Below are positions 37,516-47,596 of a stretch of DNA of 57,572 bases, piece by piece. The DNA is taken from assembly GCA_031268215.1 (NCBI GenBank), contig JAIRXP010000105.1, positions 1-57,572 of the forward strand. The letters are read 5' to 3'. The stretch is from Bifidobacteriaceae bacterium (GTDB lineage: Bacteria > Actinomycetota > Actinomycetes > Actinomycetales > WQXJ01). Position numbers and translations under genes: made by a program. Numbering within the stretch: the stretch's first letter is position 1; each line of letters starts with the position of its first letter. The notes under the pieces are model-generated. The model was not told the origin of the DNA and did not search any database. It saw nothing but the letters and a program-made list of their open reading frames with translations.

Positions 37516-39005
37516 AGTGCTCCTCCGTTTGGGCTTGGGGGCGGCGCGGCGGGGTAGACCGGCAGGATCAGGGTGAACTGCGCCCCGTCCCCCGGCACGG
37601 ATCTCAATTCCGCTAGGCCGCCGTGGACGTTAGCAATTTTGTGCACGATGGCGAGCCCCAGGCCCGCACCAGACGCCGCCTTGGGTTCGGTGCCCGGTTT
37701 GGCAGTCGTTTGTCCACCGTGCGCGCCAACGCGGGCGAACCGTTCGAATATCCGCTGTTGATCAGCAGGGTGGACTCCCCGGCCCTGGTCTCGTACGAAC
37801 AGGCGCACCCAGTTGTCTTCCCGCCTCAAACCGAACGTCACAGTGGTGCCTGGCGCGGAATACTTGACGGCGTTGGTCGCCAACTCCAGCATCGCTTCAG
37901 TCAGACGGTGCTGGTCCCCCAGGACCCAGACCTCATCCCTCGATTCCACGATCCATTCGCGTTCTCCCAGGCCGCGGGCTTTATCAACGACTTCATCGAA
38001 CCACGGAGCCAAAGCCATGGGCACGAACTTGGCGAAATCTGGCCCTTCGGCTGCCGCCAGGGTGACCAACGAATCAGTCAACCGACGCATCCGGGCCAAT
38101 TCGTCGAGCGCCAGCGCGCGAACCGTCCCCACATCATCTGGATCGCCGGCGTCCATCAACTCTAGATGGCCCTGAATCACCGTTAAGGGTGTTCGCAGCT
38201 CGTGGCCCACATCGTCAAGCAACTGGCGTTGGGAGCCAAAGGCCGCCTGAAGTGAATCGAGCATCAGATTTATGGCCACAGCCAGGTCAACCGCTTCGGC
38301 CGGCCCATCTACCCGTAGCCTGCGGCTAATGTCAGGACGCCCGGCGGGGCCAGCGGTGATCTCGCCCGCGGTGGCGGCGACTTCGCGCAAAGGCCGCAAG
38401 ATCCGGCCGGCCGTCACCCACCCAGCCAAAATAATCAGGGCTACTGCCCCCAGTGCCACCGGCAAGTAGCCCACCAAATAGGACCGCGAGACTTGTGCCC
38501 GCTGGGCTCCCCGATCCACCACGACCGCGTAGACGCCAGTCACGTCCGCCGCCCCAGATTCTGGGGCGGCCGCCACTGGCACCGTCACAAAGGCATATCC
38601 GCCCAGTTGTCCGGTCGCGTTGATCACCCGGACCGGCTGATCAACGGGCGGTGAACTCAGGTACGCGGGCAGGCCAGGCTCCTCTAGGACCCGGCTACAC
38701 ATTTCCGGAACACCGGCATGGGTCCAGGCACCGGTCCCCGCCCTGCCTAGAGTGCATTCTCCGGCGGCATTTACCGACTCCGCCACCGCGCCGTCAACCA
38801 ACCTCTCGGCATCATGGCCGGGGTGAGCGTCAGCGTAACGGTGCAACTCTGACACCGCCCGGCTGAGCGATTGGGCGATTCGCGCATCCGTCCGGCCCAA
38901 TTCGACCAGATAGGCCAGGCCGCCGGCCGTCGCCAAGCCCAGCGCAGCCAGGGCCGCGATCGCGGCTACCAGTCGCAGCCGGAAGGTTGGGGGTTTGCGC
39001 GCCAT
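37512..39005 (-). CDS. Sensor histidine kinase
   Basis: HAMP region; LLDDVGHELRTPLTVIQGHLEL H-box; GAGLGLAIVHKIANVHGG. Confidence 0.93.
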   Translation of the reverse strand: MARKPPTFRLRLVAAIAALAALGLATAGGLAYLVELGRTDARIAQSLSRAVSELHRYADAHPGHDAERLVDGAVAESVNAAGECTLGRAGTGAWTHAGVPEMCSRVLEEPGLPAYLSSPPVDQPVRVINATGQLGGYAFVTVPVAAAPESGAADVTGVYAVVVDRGAQRAQVSRSYLVGYLPVALGAVALIILAGWVTAGRILRPLREVAATAGEITAGPAGRPDISRRLRVDGPAEAVDLAVAINLMLDSLQAAFGSQRQLLDDVGHELRTPLTVIQGHLELMDAGDPDDVGTVRALALDELARMRRLTDSLVTLAAAEGPDFAKFVPMALAPWFDEVVDKARGLGEREWIVESRDEVWVLGDQHRLTEAMLELATNAVKYSAPGTTVTFGLRREDNWVRLFVRDQGRGVHPADQQRIFERFARVGAHGGQTTAKPGTEPKAASGAGLGLAIVHKIANVHGGLAELRSVPGDGAQFTLILPVYPAAPPPSPNGGAL

Positions 39006-39053
39006 CAAATTCCTCTGTCCGCCACAGGCAAGCACTCACCAGCGTCCCAGACA

Positions 39054-39665
39054 TCAGCCGTTGACGTGCTCAAAGTTCCAAGACAAGACTTCACCGGTGG
39101 TGGCATCTATCTCGAACTCGTACTTGGTGCTGCCGTCGATTATTTCGCCCTCGTATTGGGGCCGGCCGCCGTCTTGGCTCAGGCGCAGCCGAATTGAACC
39201 CGCGCCGGGGACTTGTGACAGCGCGATGTTCTTGATGTAATCCTCGGAGAATAGGCCAGATCCCAGGCCCAGCCCTAGGTCGCCCAAGTCCAGACCTGGA
39301 ACGGAGGGCACCCCTGAGTTACCAGTCGTGCCGGACCCGGCCGCAGTGTCCGCCGGACTGGCGTTCGCGGCTGGATCCGAGGCAGCCGGTTCTGGGGCCG
39401 GGCCGCCTGGTGTTGTGGCCGGTGCGGGAGCTACCTGAACCGGTTGGCCAACTACCGTCCCCTTCGGATCACGGTCGCCGGAAATCGCTTTGGCAGCGAT
39501 CCCCCCAGCCGCCGCGACCACGACGAACGCACCCACGGCGATCAAGATGATCTTGGCTGTCCGGCTGGGTTTGCCGGGCCTGGGGATCTCAGTAGTCACG
39601 GCGATTTGGTCATGACCACCGGACCACGGCTGCTGGGTCATGTTTCCAGCTTGCCTACTGTTCAT
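39054..39665 (-). CDS. PepSY-domain membrane protein
   Basis: TM segment; SQDGGRPQYEGEIIDGSTKYEFEIDATTGEVLSWNFE. Confidence 0.75.
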   Translation of the reverse strand: MNSRQAGNMTQQPWSGGHDQIAVTTEIPRPGKPSRTAKIILIAVGAFVVVAAAGGIAAKAISGDRDPKGTVVGQPVQVAPAPATTPGGPAPEPAASDPAANASPADTAAGSGTTGNSGVPSVPGLDLGDLGLGLGSGLFSEDYIKNIALSQVPGAGSIRLRLSQDGGRPQYEGEIIDGSTKYEFEIDATTGEVLSWNFEHVNG

Positions 39666-39777
39666 AAGACCAACATTAGGGCCACATGAGAATTTTCTAA
39701 TGGACTCAAGCCGAGCGGGGACAGTTGGACCCCCGTAGCGGGCCATTTCCATGGCGGCACAGCCCGGGACGTTGACA

Positions 39778-40839
39778 CTAGACCCAGGTAGCCGCCACCT
39801 CAAGGAACCGCTCAACGCCTTCTTGTTCGCCCACAGAAACGCGGACGCCTTGATCAGGAAAAGGCCGCACCAAGACGCCGGCTCGCTTGCAGGCGTCAGC
39901 GAAGGAAAGGGAATCCGCGCCCAGGTCCAGCCAAAGGAAGTTGCCCTGCGGTTCGGGCGGATCCCAGCCCTCAGCCCGGAGGGCATGGAACATGAAAGAC
40001 CGGCGCTGGATCACCTCCTCGACCCGTTCCCGCATCTCTGCTTGCAGCCCCAACGACATGACCGCCGCCAGCTCCGCCATGACCGGAACGGAAAACGGCG
40101 TGGTCACGGCCCTGACTGCTTCGATCACGCTGGACCGCCCCAGCAGGTAGCCAACCCGCGATCCGGCCAGCCCATAGGCCTTTGAGAAAGTGCGCGCCAC
40201 AACCAGGTTCGGGTAATTGGCCAGGGCGGCGATTCCGGCCACCGCATCACGATCAGTCACGAACTCCACGTAGGCCTCATCGAGTATCACCAGCACGTCA
40301 TCCGGGGTCGCGGCCATGAACTGATCGAACTCATCTTGATGGACCGCCGGCCCGGTCGGGTTGTTGGGCGAACAAATCAACACGGCGCGTGTCCCCGGGA
40401 CGGCCGCGGCCGCCGCCAGAGCGTCAAGATCAGTCCGGCCGCCGGGACCAAGCGGTACTGGAACGGACTCGGCGCCGGTGATGCCAGCCATGATGGGGTA
40501 AGCCTCAAAGGAACGCCATGGGTAAACAACGCGGTCTGAATCGGTGGCCACCACCGTCAACGCGTGGCCCAGGATGGCCACGGACCCAGCTCCAACCGCC
40601 ACTTGGCCGGGCTCCAGATCATGAAAACAGGCCAGGGCGGCCACAAGATCATCAGGCGCCATGGGCGGGTAACGGTTCAGGTCCACCATTGAATCCGCCA
40701 CCGCGGCCATGACTCCTGGCAGCGGCGGATAGGGCGACTCATTCGATGACAGCTTGTAGACCAGCCGGCCTTGGGCACGAGCTCCGGCCCGGTAGGCGGG
40801 CAAGGCAGCGACAGATGGGCGAATAGGAACCTTGGCCAT
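39778..40839 (-). CDS. Histidinol-phosphate/aromatic aminotransferase family protein
   Basis: YKLSSNESPYPPLPGV; VLICSPNNPTGPAV; VILDEAYVEF; ARTFSKAYGLAGSRVGY. Confidence 0.9.
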   Translation of the reverse strand: MAKVPIRPSVAALPAYRAGARAQGRLVYKLSSNESPYPPLPGVMAAVADSMVDLNRYPPMAPDDLVAALACFHDLEPGQVAVGAGSVAILGHALTVVATDSDRVVYPWRSFEAYPIMAGITGAESVPVPLGPGGRTDLDALAAAAAVPGTRAVLICSPNNPTGPAVHQDEFDQFMAATPDDVLVILDEAYVEFVTDRDAVAGIAALANYPNLVVARTFSKAYGLAGSRVGYLLGRSSVIEAVRAVTTPFSVPVMAELAAVMSLGLQAEMRERVEEVIQRRSFMFHALRAEGWDPPEPQGNFLWLDLGADSLSFADACKRAGVLVRPFPDQGVRVSVGEQEGVERFLEVAATWV

Positions 40840-40915
40840 AGATCCATGGTTCCACGCCCCCGAACTCGTTCCTCGGTGTGACACGGCCGTTCCCGGACCA
40901 TGGCATGATCGCTGC

Positions 40916-41308
40916 ATGGTCCCATTCGGCTGGCGCATAGTGATTGGCGCCGTTGGCTTATGGATGGTCGACGGCCTGTGGTCCTCAATGCGCCTGGTGC
41001 CAGGCAACGAATCCATCCCCGCCCAGGTCGTTTCCTACTTGGTCATAGGATTGGTGCTGGCGATGGTCAACTCGCTGGTCAAGCCCCTGGCCAAGCTCTT
41101 ATCACTACCGTTGTACATCCTGACTCTGGGATTGTTCGGGTTGATTGTCAACGCCGCCATGCTGGAGTTGGTTTCCTGGGTGACCTCAATGACCAGTTTT
41201 GGGCTGGAGATAGATGACTTCGGCACAGCCATTGGCGCCGGCTTCGTCTTGGCGCTGATCACCGCCGTGCTGTCGATCCCAGTCAAGCGCCGGTCCAACG
41301 GCCGCTAG
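40916..41308 (+). CDS. Phage holin family (superfamily IV)-like membrane protein
   Basis: Four TM segments; VNSLVKPLAKLLSLPLYILTLGLFGLIVNAAML. Confidence 0.8.
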   Translation: MVPFGWRIVIGAVGLWMVDGLWSSMRLVPGNESIPAQVVSYLVIGLVLAMVNSLVKPLAKLLSLPLYILTLGLFGLIVNAAMLELVSWVTSMTSFGLEIDDFGTAIGAGFVLALITAVLSIPVKRRSNGR

Positions 41309-41365
41309 TGCCGCGGTCTAAGTCCTAAGACACCGGTGCTTCTGGACCGATCACCGGCGTGACCG

Positions 41366-42796
41366 CTACGAGCGCCTGACCTTGTAGGTCGTGGTCTCGA
41401 CCTTAGCGTCACGGTCAAAGATGGGGCTGGCCGCCTCGCGCCAGGCCGCCACCGAGGGGCTGGAGGACTTGTCTATCAGCTTGGCGGTGTTGGCGTAGGT
41501 GTCACCGCTATGGGCCACCCCGGCATCCTTGCTGCCCTTGCGGATGGCCGGGTCAGATGCCGTCTTCAGGTCCCGTACCACTGTGGTGTGATTGGCCGTG
41601 CGGGGGTTGTTCGCGCCGTCCAGAGTGGGTACGGCGTCTTGGTGATGCTCCAAAGACAACCATTGTGCTGAATTGGCCGGCTTCAACAGCGAAACGGGCG
41701 ATCCAGCGGTCAGGACGGCGGCGACCGAGAACTGGGCGGTGAATTCTGGATCAGCCGCCAGGGCGGATCCGACAATCCCCCCTTGGGAGTGCCCACTGAG
41801 CACTACCGGTTCGCCCGGTTTGACCCCGGAATCGATCATCGCCGCGACCGTAGCCAGGCCAATCGCGTTCTGGTCGCCAGGCACGGCCCGCAGGTTAGTG
41901 CCGTTATCCGCGGCGTTGGAGTCCCATCCGAAGCCCATACCTTGCGTGCCGGGGATGGTCACCAGCCAGCTAACCTGTCCGTTCTGGGCTGTCACTTTAG
42001 TTACGGCGATCTGGCTGTCCGCCTTGTCTGGGTCGCTTTGCCGGACCGTCTTGATCCGCCGGATCAGGTCCTCAATGCTTTGAGGCGCGCGGTCCGACTT
42101 CTTGGAGAGGCGATCAACCTCGACACGGAGTCCGTCCCCAGCAAACAACGTAGCGAAGGCGGTAATGCCGCGCGCTGCGCGCTTCGTGTCCGGAATGCGA
42201 AACATATCGCTTGGGTTGAGGAAAGGACCGTACACCGCCGCACCGACACCCCGGAGTTCAGCATGATGACGGCGCAACAGATCTGCCCAGGTGGGCGCTT
42301 CCCCGTTGACCAAGAGGTTGCCGGCGGCGTCAAAGCCGACACTCAGCAACAGGGAGCCGGCCGTCGCCAGCACACCGATCACCGCATTGCCTGACAGCAA
42401 GCCCGCCCAACCGAACCCCAGACTCGGATTCTTAGCGAAGCCGGCCTGAGCGTTCCTCTCCGCTTCCTCGTACTTCGCTTTAGCCTCCTGGACCCGTCGC
42501 TCCAGTTCTTCGAGTTGCCGTTCCAGTTGCGCGGTGCCTGCCTGTTCCCGGAACGTCGCGGCCTGATCGCAAGCCAAGCCAACTGCCGTACGCTCAATCG
42601 GATCACAAGCATGGCTCGGCTCCACTCGGTAATACTTCTTCCAGCTCCAGGCCATGAACGCGTTATAGGCCGCTGCGTCCGCCTCCTCCAGCTTTTCCCA
42701 CGCCAAACGCAGCCGCCCCGCCAACAGGTCCAAGTCTTCGAGGCAAGCTATGGCACCGCCCACCCCGCCCAGTATGGAAACGGGATCCTCGCTCAC
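41366..42796 (-). CDS. Alpha/beta-hydrolase (lipase-like) protein with helical N-terminal domain; possible secreted effector
   Basis: VVLSGHSQGGIVGSALA nucleophile elbow; downstream HHQDAVPTLDG and VAHSGDTY supply Asp/His candidates; coiled-coil N-terminus. Confidence 0.6.
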   Translation of the reverse strand: MSEDPVSILGGVGGAIACLEDLDLLAGRLRLAWEKLEEADAAAYNAFMAWSWKKYYRVEPSHACDPIERTAVGLACDQAATFREQAGTAQLERQLEELERRVQEAKAKYEEAERNAQAGFAKNPSLGFGWAGLLSGNAVIGVLATAGSLLLSVGFDAAGNLLVNGEAPTWADLLRRHHAELRGVGAAVYGPFLNPSDMFRIPDTKRAARGITAFATLFAGDGLRVEVDRLSKKSDRAPQSIEDLIRRIKTVRQSDPDKADSQIAVTKVTAQNGQVSWLVTIPGTQGMGFGWDSNAADNGTNLRAVPGDQNAIGLATVAAMIDSGVKPGEPVVLSGHSQGGIVGSALAADPEFTAQFSVAAVLTAGSPVSLLKPANSAQWLSLEHHQDAVPTLDGANNPRTANHTTVVRDLKTASDPAIRKGSKDAGVAHSGDTYANTAKLIDKSSSPSVAAWREAASPIFDRDAKVETTTYKVRRS

Positions 42797-43062
42797 GGCT
42801 CACCTAGCTGGTTCACGATCATCGCCCGGTAGCCCACGACTTCCTCTTCATTCTGGCCAGCGCACATCATGGCCCTGCGGCAGCGTTCACCAATGTCCCC
42901 CAGCCATTGTTGGTAGGCCGTGGCGGCCGGCGAGCGCCAAGCTTTCGGGTGAGCCAGCTCAATCAGCGGCAGGGCCTGGCGGAGAGCCCTTTCCGCATCA
43001 ATGAAATCTTGCTGAATCAGTTCGATCACACGGACCGAATGATCGCCTGAACACTGTTTCAC
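42793..43062 (-). CDS. Small helical WXG100-like protein
   Basis: 89 aa; two predicted helices around AWRSPAATAYQQWL; overlaps the downstream lipase-like gene by 4 bp. Confidence 0.45.
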   Translation of the reverse strand: MKQCSGDHSVRVIELIQQDFIDAERALRQALPLIELAHPKAWRSPAATAYQQWLGDIGERCRRAMMCAGQNEEEVVGYRAMIVNQLGEP

Positions 43063-43146
43063 AGCGCCCAGTCTTGCCCTCCCGTAGCGGCCCCGACCGC
43101 AGAAACGAAAAGCCTGTGGATAAAGTGGCGCCGAGAAGGCGCGACA

Positions 43147-43968
43147 ATGGTAGACGTGTCACGTACATTCACTAAGCGCTACCGCCGGGGCCAGCCAGGC
43201 TCGCCCAAGCTCGAAGCGCTGTCCTTGGCTTGGCTCGCAGAGGCGCCCGATGGCGTGCGCGTGGTCAGCGTAAGAGCCGTCGGGCCGGCGCACCTCGAGT
43301 TGGAGCACCTGGCTACCGTTCCTCCCGCCGAAGGCGCCGCCGAGGTACTCGGCCGCGCCCTGGCCCACACTCACGCGGCTGGTGCGCCCCACTTTGGGGC
43401 CCCACCGCCGGGCTGGGACGGTGCCGGCGGCATCGGGCAAGCGTCTATGTCATTCGTGCCAAACGGTGGCCTGAGCTGGGGCGAGTTTTACGCCGCCGAA
43501 CGGGTGCTGCCCTATGCGCGGGCGGCGGACCGAGCCGGCGCCCTGCCACCAAACGGCCTGGCCACCATTGAGTCGCTAGCGCAACGCCTGGTGGATGGCC
43601 TGTTTGACGCACCGCAGCCGGGGCTGCTGAAGGACGACCCGGCGGCGCGGGTCCATGGCGATCTGTGGACCGGCAACGTTCTTTGGACCGACCCACTGTG
43701 GCAAGGCGACCGGCCTTGGACTGGCGCGGTGCTGATCGACCCAGCGGCCCACGGCGGCCACGCCGAAACCGACTTGGCGATGCTGGCCCTGTTCGGCTTG
43801 TTCGGCCTGATCGATCTGCTGGACGCCTACCACGAGGTGTCGCCGCTGGCCGAGGGCTGGCGCGAACGGATCGGCCTGCACCAGTTATTCCCGCTGCTGG
43901 TCCACGCGATGCTGTTTGGCGGCTCATATGGTCAACGGGCGGTTGAACGGGCCCGCGACTATTTGTGA
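43147..43968 (+). CDS. Fructosamine kinase family protein
   Basis: HGDLWTGNVLWTD; LIDPAAHGGHAETDLAMLALFG. Confidence 0.88.
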   Translation: MVDVSRTFTKRYRRGQPGSPKLEALSLAWLAEAPDGVRVVSVRAVGPAHLELEHLATVPPAEGAAEVLGRALAHTHAAGAPHFGAPPPGWDGAGGIGQASMSFVPNGGLSWGEFYAAERVLPYARAADRAGALPPNGLATIESLAQRLVDGLFDAPQPGLLKDDPAARVHGDLWTGNVLWTDPLWQGDRPWTGAVLIDPAAHGGHAETDLAMLALFGLFGLIDLLDAYHEVSPLAEGWRERIGLHQLFPLLVHAMLFGGSYGQRAVERARDYL

Positions 43969-44085
43969 CCGCCGCCCCGCCAGAAGCTCGGCACGGGGCC
44001 ATGTTGGCGCTGGCCGCTGCCAGCCGGTTTACTCTCCAGCGCGCTTTCCGTCGCCGATTGGCCCACGAGAAGGTATCTTTGACGC

Positions 44086-44466
44086 ATGACTACACCTGCT
44101 GAACAGCCCCAATATCCCGGCCAGCGCCCGGCCCCAGCGACCCCGCCGCCGCCTCCCCCGGCCGCCTATCCCCCGGCCGCCTATGCGCAGCAGGGCGCCA
44201 CCCAGGCTTATGCGCCTTACGCCGCACCTCCCAGCCAAGCTGGTGGCGGGATCCAATTGGCCGGCGGCATCTGGGGAATCATCCTCCTCGCCTTGGGCGC
44301 GTTGTTGGTCCTGTGCGGGTTCATCGCCCTGCTAGTGGTGCTGATCGCGGAGAATCCATACAAGTCGACCCTGGCGCTGAATGCGCTGCTCACCCCCGGC
44401 CTGACTCTGTGCGGGCTCTTCCTGGGCATGCAAATCTGGGCTTCGGTCAAGGCCAAGGGCAAGTAG
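44086..44466 (+). CDS. Small Pro/Ala-rich membrane protein
   Basis: Pro-rich N-terminus and two TM segments. Confidence 0.6.
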   Translation: MTTPAEQPQYPGQRPAPATPPPPPPAAYPPAAYAQQGATQAYAPYAAPPSQAGGGIQLAGGIWGIILLALGALLVLCGFIALLVVLIAENPYKSTLALNALLTPGLTLCGLFLGMQIWASVKAKGK

Positions 44467-44526
44467 TCCATTGGCCATATCCTGATGGCGTCTTAGGCGC
44501 GGGCCTTGAGCCACTAAGCTTGGCCC

Positions 44527-45954
44527 ATGCCGACCTCCTTCGCTTCGCTTGAACCTAGGCCCACCCTCGGTCCCCTTGATGGGCGTTACGCGGCGGCGAC
44601 CGCGCCGCTACTGGACTACTTTTCCGAGGCGGCGCTGAACCGCGCCCGCGTTCTGGTCGAAGTCGAATGGTTCATTCATCTGCTGGACGGACAGGTACTG
44701 CCGGGCGGACCGGCCCTGGGCCAAGCGGACCGCGACTACTTACGCCAAGTGGTGGAGGGTTTTGGCCCCGCCGAGATCGCGGAACTGGCCACCATTGAGC
44801 GTGAAACAGTCCATGATGTCAAAGCTGTTGAATACTTCTTGCGGCGCCGCCTGGCGGACGCCGCCGCCGTGCTGGGCCCCGGCACCAAGCTTGGTCCAGA
44901 CCTCAATCCGGTCATTCATTTCGCTCTGACCAGCGAGGATGTCAATTCGCTCAGCTATGCCTGGGTGATCCGGGGAGGGATTCGCAAGGTTTGGCTGCCC
45001 GCGGCCACGGAGCTGGCCCAGCAGCTCGGAACCATGGCCCGCGCCAATGCCGACCTTCCCATGCTGGCTCGTACACATGGGCAACCCGCCACTCCAACCA
45101 CCCTGGGCAAGGAACTAGCCGTAACGGTGCGGCGGTTAGAGCGCCAAATTGGCCAGGTCGAAAAGGCCGAATACTTGGGCAAGCTCAATGGGGCCAGTGG
45201 CACCTTCGGCGCCCACGTCGCGGCTGTGCCGGAGGCCAATTGGCCGGCCATCAGCCGCGGTTTCGTAGAGAAGCTGGGGCTGTCGTGGAATCCGCTGACC
45301 ACCCAGATCGAGTCACATGACTGGCAAGCGGAGCTGTATTCGCACCTGGCCCGGTTTGGCCGGATCGCCCACAACCTGGCCACTGACATGTGGACTTATA
45401 TATCGCTCGGCTATTTCTCCCAGGCTCGCGGCCAGGGGACCGTTGGGTCATCTACCATGCCGCACAAGGTGAACCCGATCCGGTTTGAGAACGCTGAGGC
45501 GAACTTGGAGATCTCAGCGGCCCTGTTTGACACCTTGGCCGCGACTTTGGTGACTTCCCGCTTGCAACGTGATCTGACCGATTCGACTACTCAGCGCAAC
45601 ATTGGCGTGGCGGTGGGCCATTCCTTGCTGGCTATCGACAATTTGCGCCGGGGCTTGGCCGGTCTAGACATCAACCCGGTGCCAATCGCGGCGGACCTGG
45701 TCGACAACCCGGAGGTTCTGGCGGAACCAATCCAGTCCGCCATGCGAGCGGCGGCTATCGCCGGAATCCCCGGAATGGACGACCCATATGAACGGCTCAA
45801 AGAACTGACTCGCGGCCGGCGGGTGACACTGGATGAGATTCACGAGTTCATCGCTGGCCTGGGCCTGCCTCCCGATGTGACATTACGCCTGCGCGAGCTC
45901 AGCCCAGCCAGTTACACAGGCCTGGCCGCCCGGCTAGTCGCGGATTACCTATAG
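44527..45954 (+). CDS. purB: Adenylosuccinate lyase
   Basis: LGPLDGRYAAATAPLLDYFSEAALNRARVLVEVEWFIHL; GTVGSSTMPHKVNPIRFENAEAN. Confidence 0.95.
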   Translation: MPTSFASLEPRPTLGPLDGRYAAATAPLLDYFSEAALNRARVLVEVEWFIHLLDGQVLPGGPALGQADRDYLRQVVEGFGPAEIAELATIERETVHDVKAVEYFLRRRLADAAAVLGPGTKLGPDLNPVIHFALTSEDVNSLSYAWVIRGGIRKVWLPAATELAQQLGTMARANADLPMLARTHGQPATPTTLGKELAVTVRRLERQIGQVEKAEYLGKLNGASGTFGAHVAAVPEANWPAISRGFVEKLGLSWNPLTTQIESHDWQAELYSHLARFGRIAHNLATDMWTYISLGYFSQARGQGTVGSSTMPHKVNPIRFENAEANLEISAALFDTLAATLVTSRLQRDLTDSTTQRNIGVAVGHSLLAIDNLRRGLAGLDINPVPIAADLVDNPEVLAEPIQSAMRAAAIAGIPGMDDPYERLKELTRGRRVTLDEIHEFIAGLGLPPDVTLRLRELSPASYTGLAARLVADYL

Positions 45955-45974
45955 AGACTAAGAGGAGAACCATC

Positions 45975-46190
45975 ATGGCTACCGCTACCTATCGCGTGGA
46001 GGGAATGACCTGCGATCATTGCTCCAAGGCTGTCAAAGAAGAAATCGGCGCGTTGGCCGGCGTCAGCGCCGTCGAGGTCGGCCTAGTACCGGAAGGGACC
46101 TCAACCGTGACGGTCATCAGCGATCAGCCGCTTGACGCCGCCGTCGTCGCGGCAGCGATTGATGAGGCCGGCTACCAGCTCGCGCCATGA
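45975..46190 (+). CDS. Heavy-metal-associated domain protein (CopZ-like)
   Basis: YRVEGMTCDHCSKAVKEEIGALAGVSAVEV (MTCxxC). Confidence 0.93.
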   Translation: MATATYRVEGMTCDHCSKAVKEEIGALAGVSAVEVGLVPEGTSTVTVISDQPLDAAVVAAAIDEAGYQLAP

Positions 46191-46343
46191 CCGGCCCGGG
46201 GCGCCACCCGCGGCGGCGCCGCCCGCCAAGCCACTGAACCCGGATTATTGAGACGCGCCCACGTTTGGGTCCTGAGACGCTTCTAGCGGGGCTAGCTTTG
46301 ATGGTTGAACCGTGAACACTATCCCAACCCCTAGGAGGGACCT

Positions 46344-46676
46344 ATGGCCGAACCGTTGGTGGTTGTCGCCACCTTTATCCCGAGCGAAGGCATGCATGAC
46401 TCAGTGCATGCCGTCATCAAGGCCGCCCAAACCGATGTCTACCAGGAGCCTGGCTGCCTGCTCTATTCGCTGCATGAGGCTCCAGACCGCTTTGTCTTAA
46501 TCGAAAAGTGGGCCTCCTTGGCGGATCTTGAAACCCACGGCGAGGGCGAGGCGCTTGGCAAATTGGCCAAAGCCCTTGACCCGCTGCTGGCCGAAGACAT
46601 TCAGATCATCCGCCTCCAGCCAGTCAAGGATGATTCGGGTCATCCCGCTGGACAGGTCAAGGGCGCGGACGCCTAG
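46344..46676 (+). CDS. Antibiotic biosynthesis monooxygenase (ABM) family protein
   Basis: EPGCLLYSLHEAPDRFVLIEKWASLADLETH. Confidence 0.85.
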   Translation: MAEPLVVVATFIPSEGMHDSVHAVIKAAQTDVYQEPGCLLYSLHEAPDRFVLIEKWASLADLETHGEGEALGKLAKALDPLLAEDIQIIRLQPVKDDSGHPAGQVKGADA

Positions 46677-46737
46677 CTGCCCCTGAGGCTCAGTTTGCCT
46701 TCCACGTTTCTTGTGGGGCTGTCTAGGTGGTGACTGG

Positions 46738-47562
46738 ATGAGCCAAAATCCGTCCCGGCCGGGTTTGGCGCGCCCGAGCCTGGCACCGCCAAGAGAGCGC
46801 CGGCGCTGGCGAGCTGAAGTTGCCATAGTGCTGGGTTTGTCGCTTGGCCAGTCCGCTGTCTACGCCATGTTGAACTTGGCTGACCGGCTGACCCAGGCGG
46901 GTCCGTTGGACCAGCAGACCGCCGCCCTGAACACATCTGACTCGCCTAAGCCCTGGCTTGATCTGCTCTATCAGTTAGCAGGAATAGGCTTTGGCCTGGT
47001 CCCTGCCTTACTGGCCGTTTACCTTCTGGCCGTTGGGCCCGGGCTGAAGCCGGACGGTGGGTCCAGGCGCGGACTGGGACCCCGGCGCATTGGCCTGACC
47101 CTGGACCGGCCGTGGCGCGACTTAGCTTGGGGCGCGGGCCTGGCCGCGGGGATTGGGCTGCCGGGTATTGGCCTGTACCTATTGGGACGCGCGCTGGGCA
47201 TCACGGTACATATTTCAACCGCTTCGCTGGGAGCGTTCTGGTGGACCATTCCGGTGCTGGTGGCAGCAGCCCTTCAGAACGGGCTGCTTGAAGAAGTGAT
47301 CGCGGTCGGTTACCTAGGCGACCGCCTGACTCGATTGGGCTGGCGGCCGTGGGCGTGGATCGCCGCTTCGGCGCTTTTGCGCGGTTCTTACCATCTTTAC
47401 CAAGGCTTTGGCCCATTCTTTGGCAACGTTGCCATGGGTCTGGTTTTCGCGTGGTTCTACAATCGGCAACGGCGGGTTATGCCGCTGGTTATAGCTCACA
47501 CGTTGATCGACGTAGTAGCGTTCATCGGTCCCGGTTTGCTGCATCCGTCATGGCTGAGCTAA
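46738..47562 (+). CDS. CPBP-family intramembrane protease
   Basis: NGLLEEVIAVGYLGDRL; RGSYHLYQG; IAHTLIDVVAF. Confidence 0.9.
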   Translation: MSQNPSRPGLARPSLAPPRERRRWRAEVAIVLGLSLGQSAVYAMLNLADRLTQAGPLDQQTAALNTSDSPKPWLDLLYQLAGIGFGLVPALLAVYLLAVGPGLKPDGGSRRGLGPRRIGLTLDRPWRDLAWGAGLAAGIGLPGIGLYLLGRALGITVHISTASLGAFWWTIPVLVAAALQNGLLEEVIAVGYLGDRLTRLGWRPWAWIAASALLRGSYHLYQGFGPFFGNVAMGLVFAWFYNRQRRVMPLVIAHTLIDVVAFIGPGLLHPSWLS

Positions 47563-47596
47563 GCGAACTGGCGAAGCGTGTCGTAGGCTGGGCGGC

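Noticed and set aside
40916-41308. Holin as evidence for a prophage
   Set aside because: Phage holin superfamily IV-like membrane proteins are common chromosomal genes in Actinobacteria; flanking genes are ordinary chromosomal genes with no phage genes.
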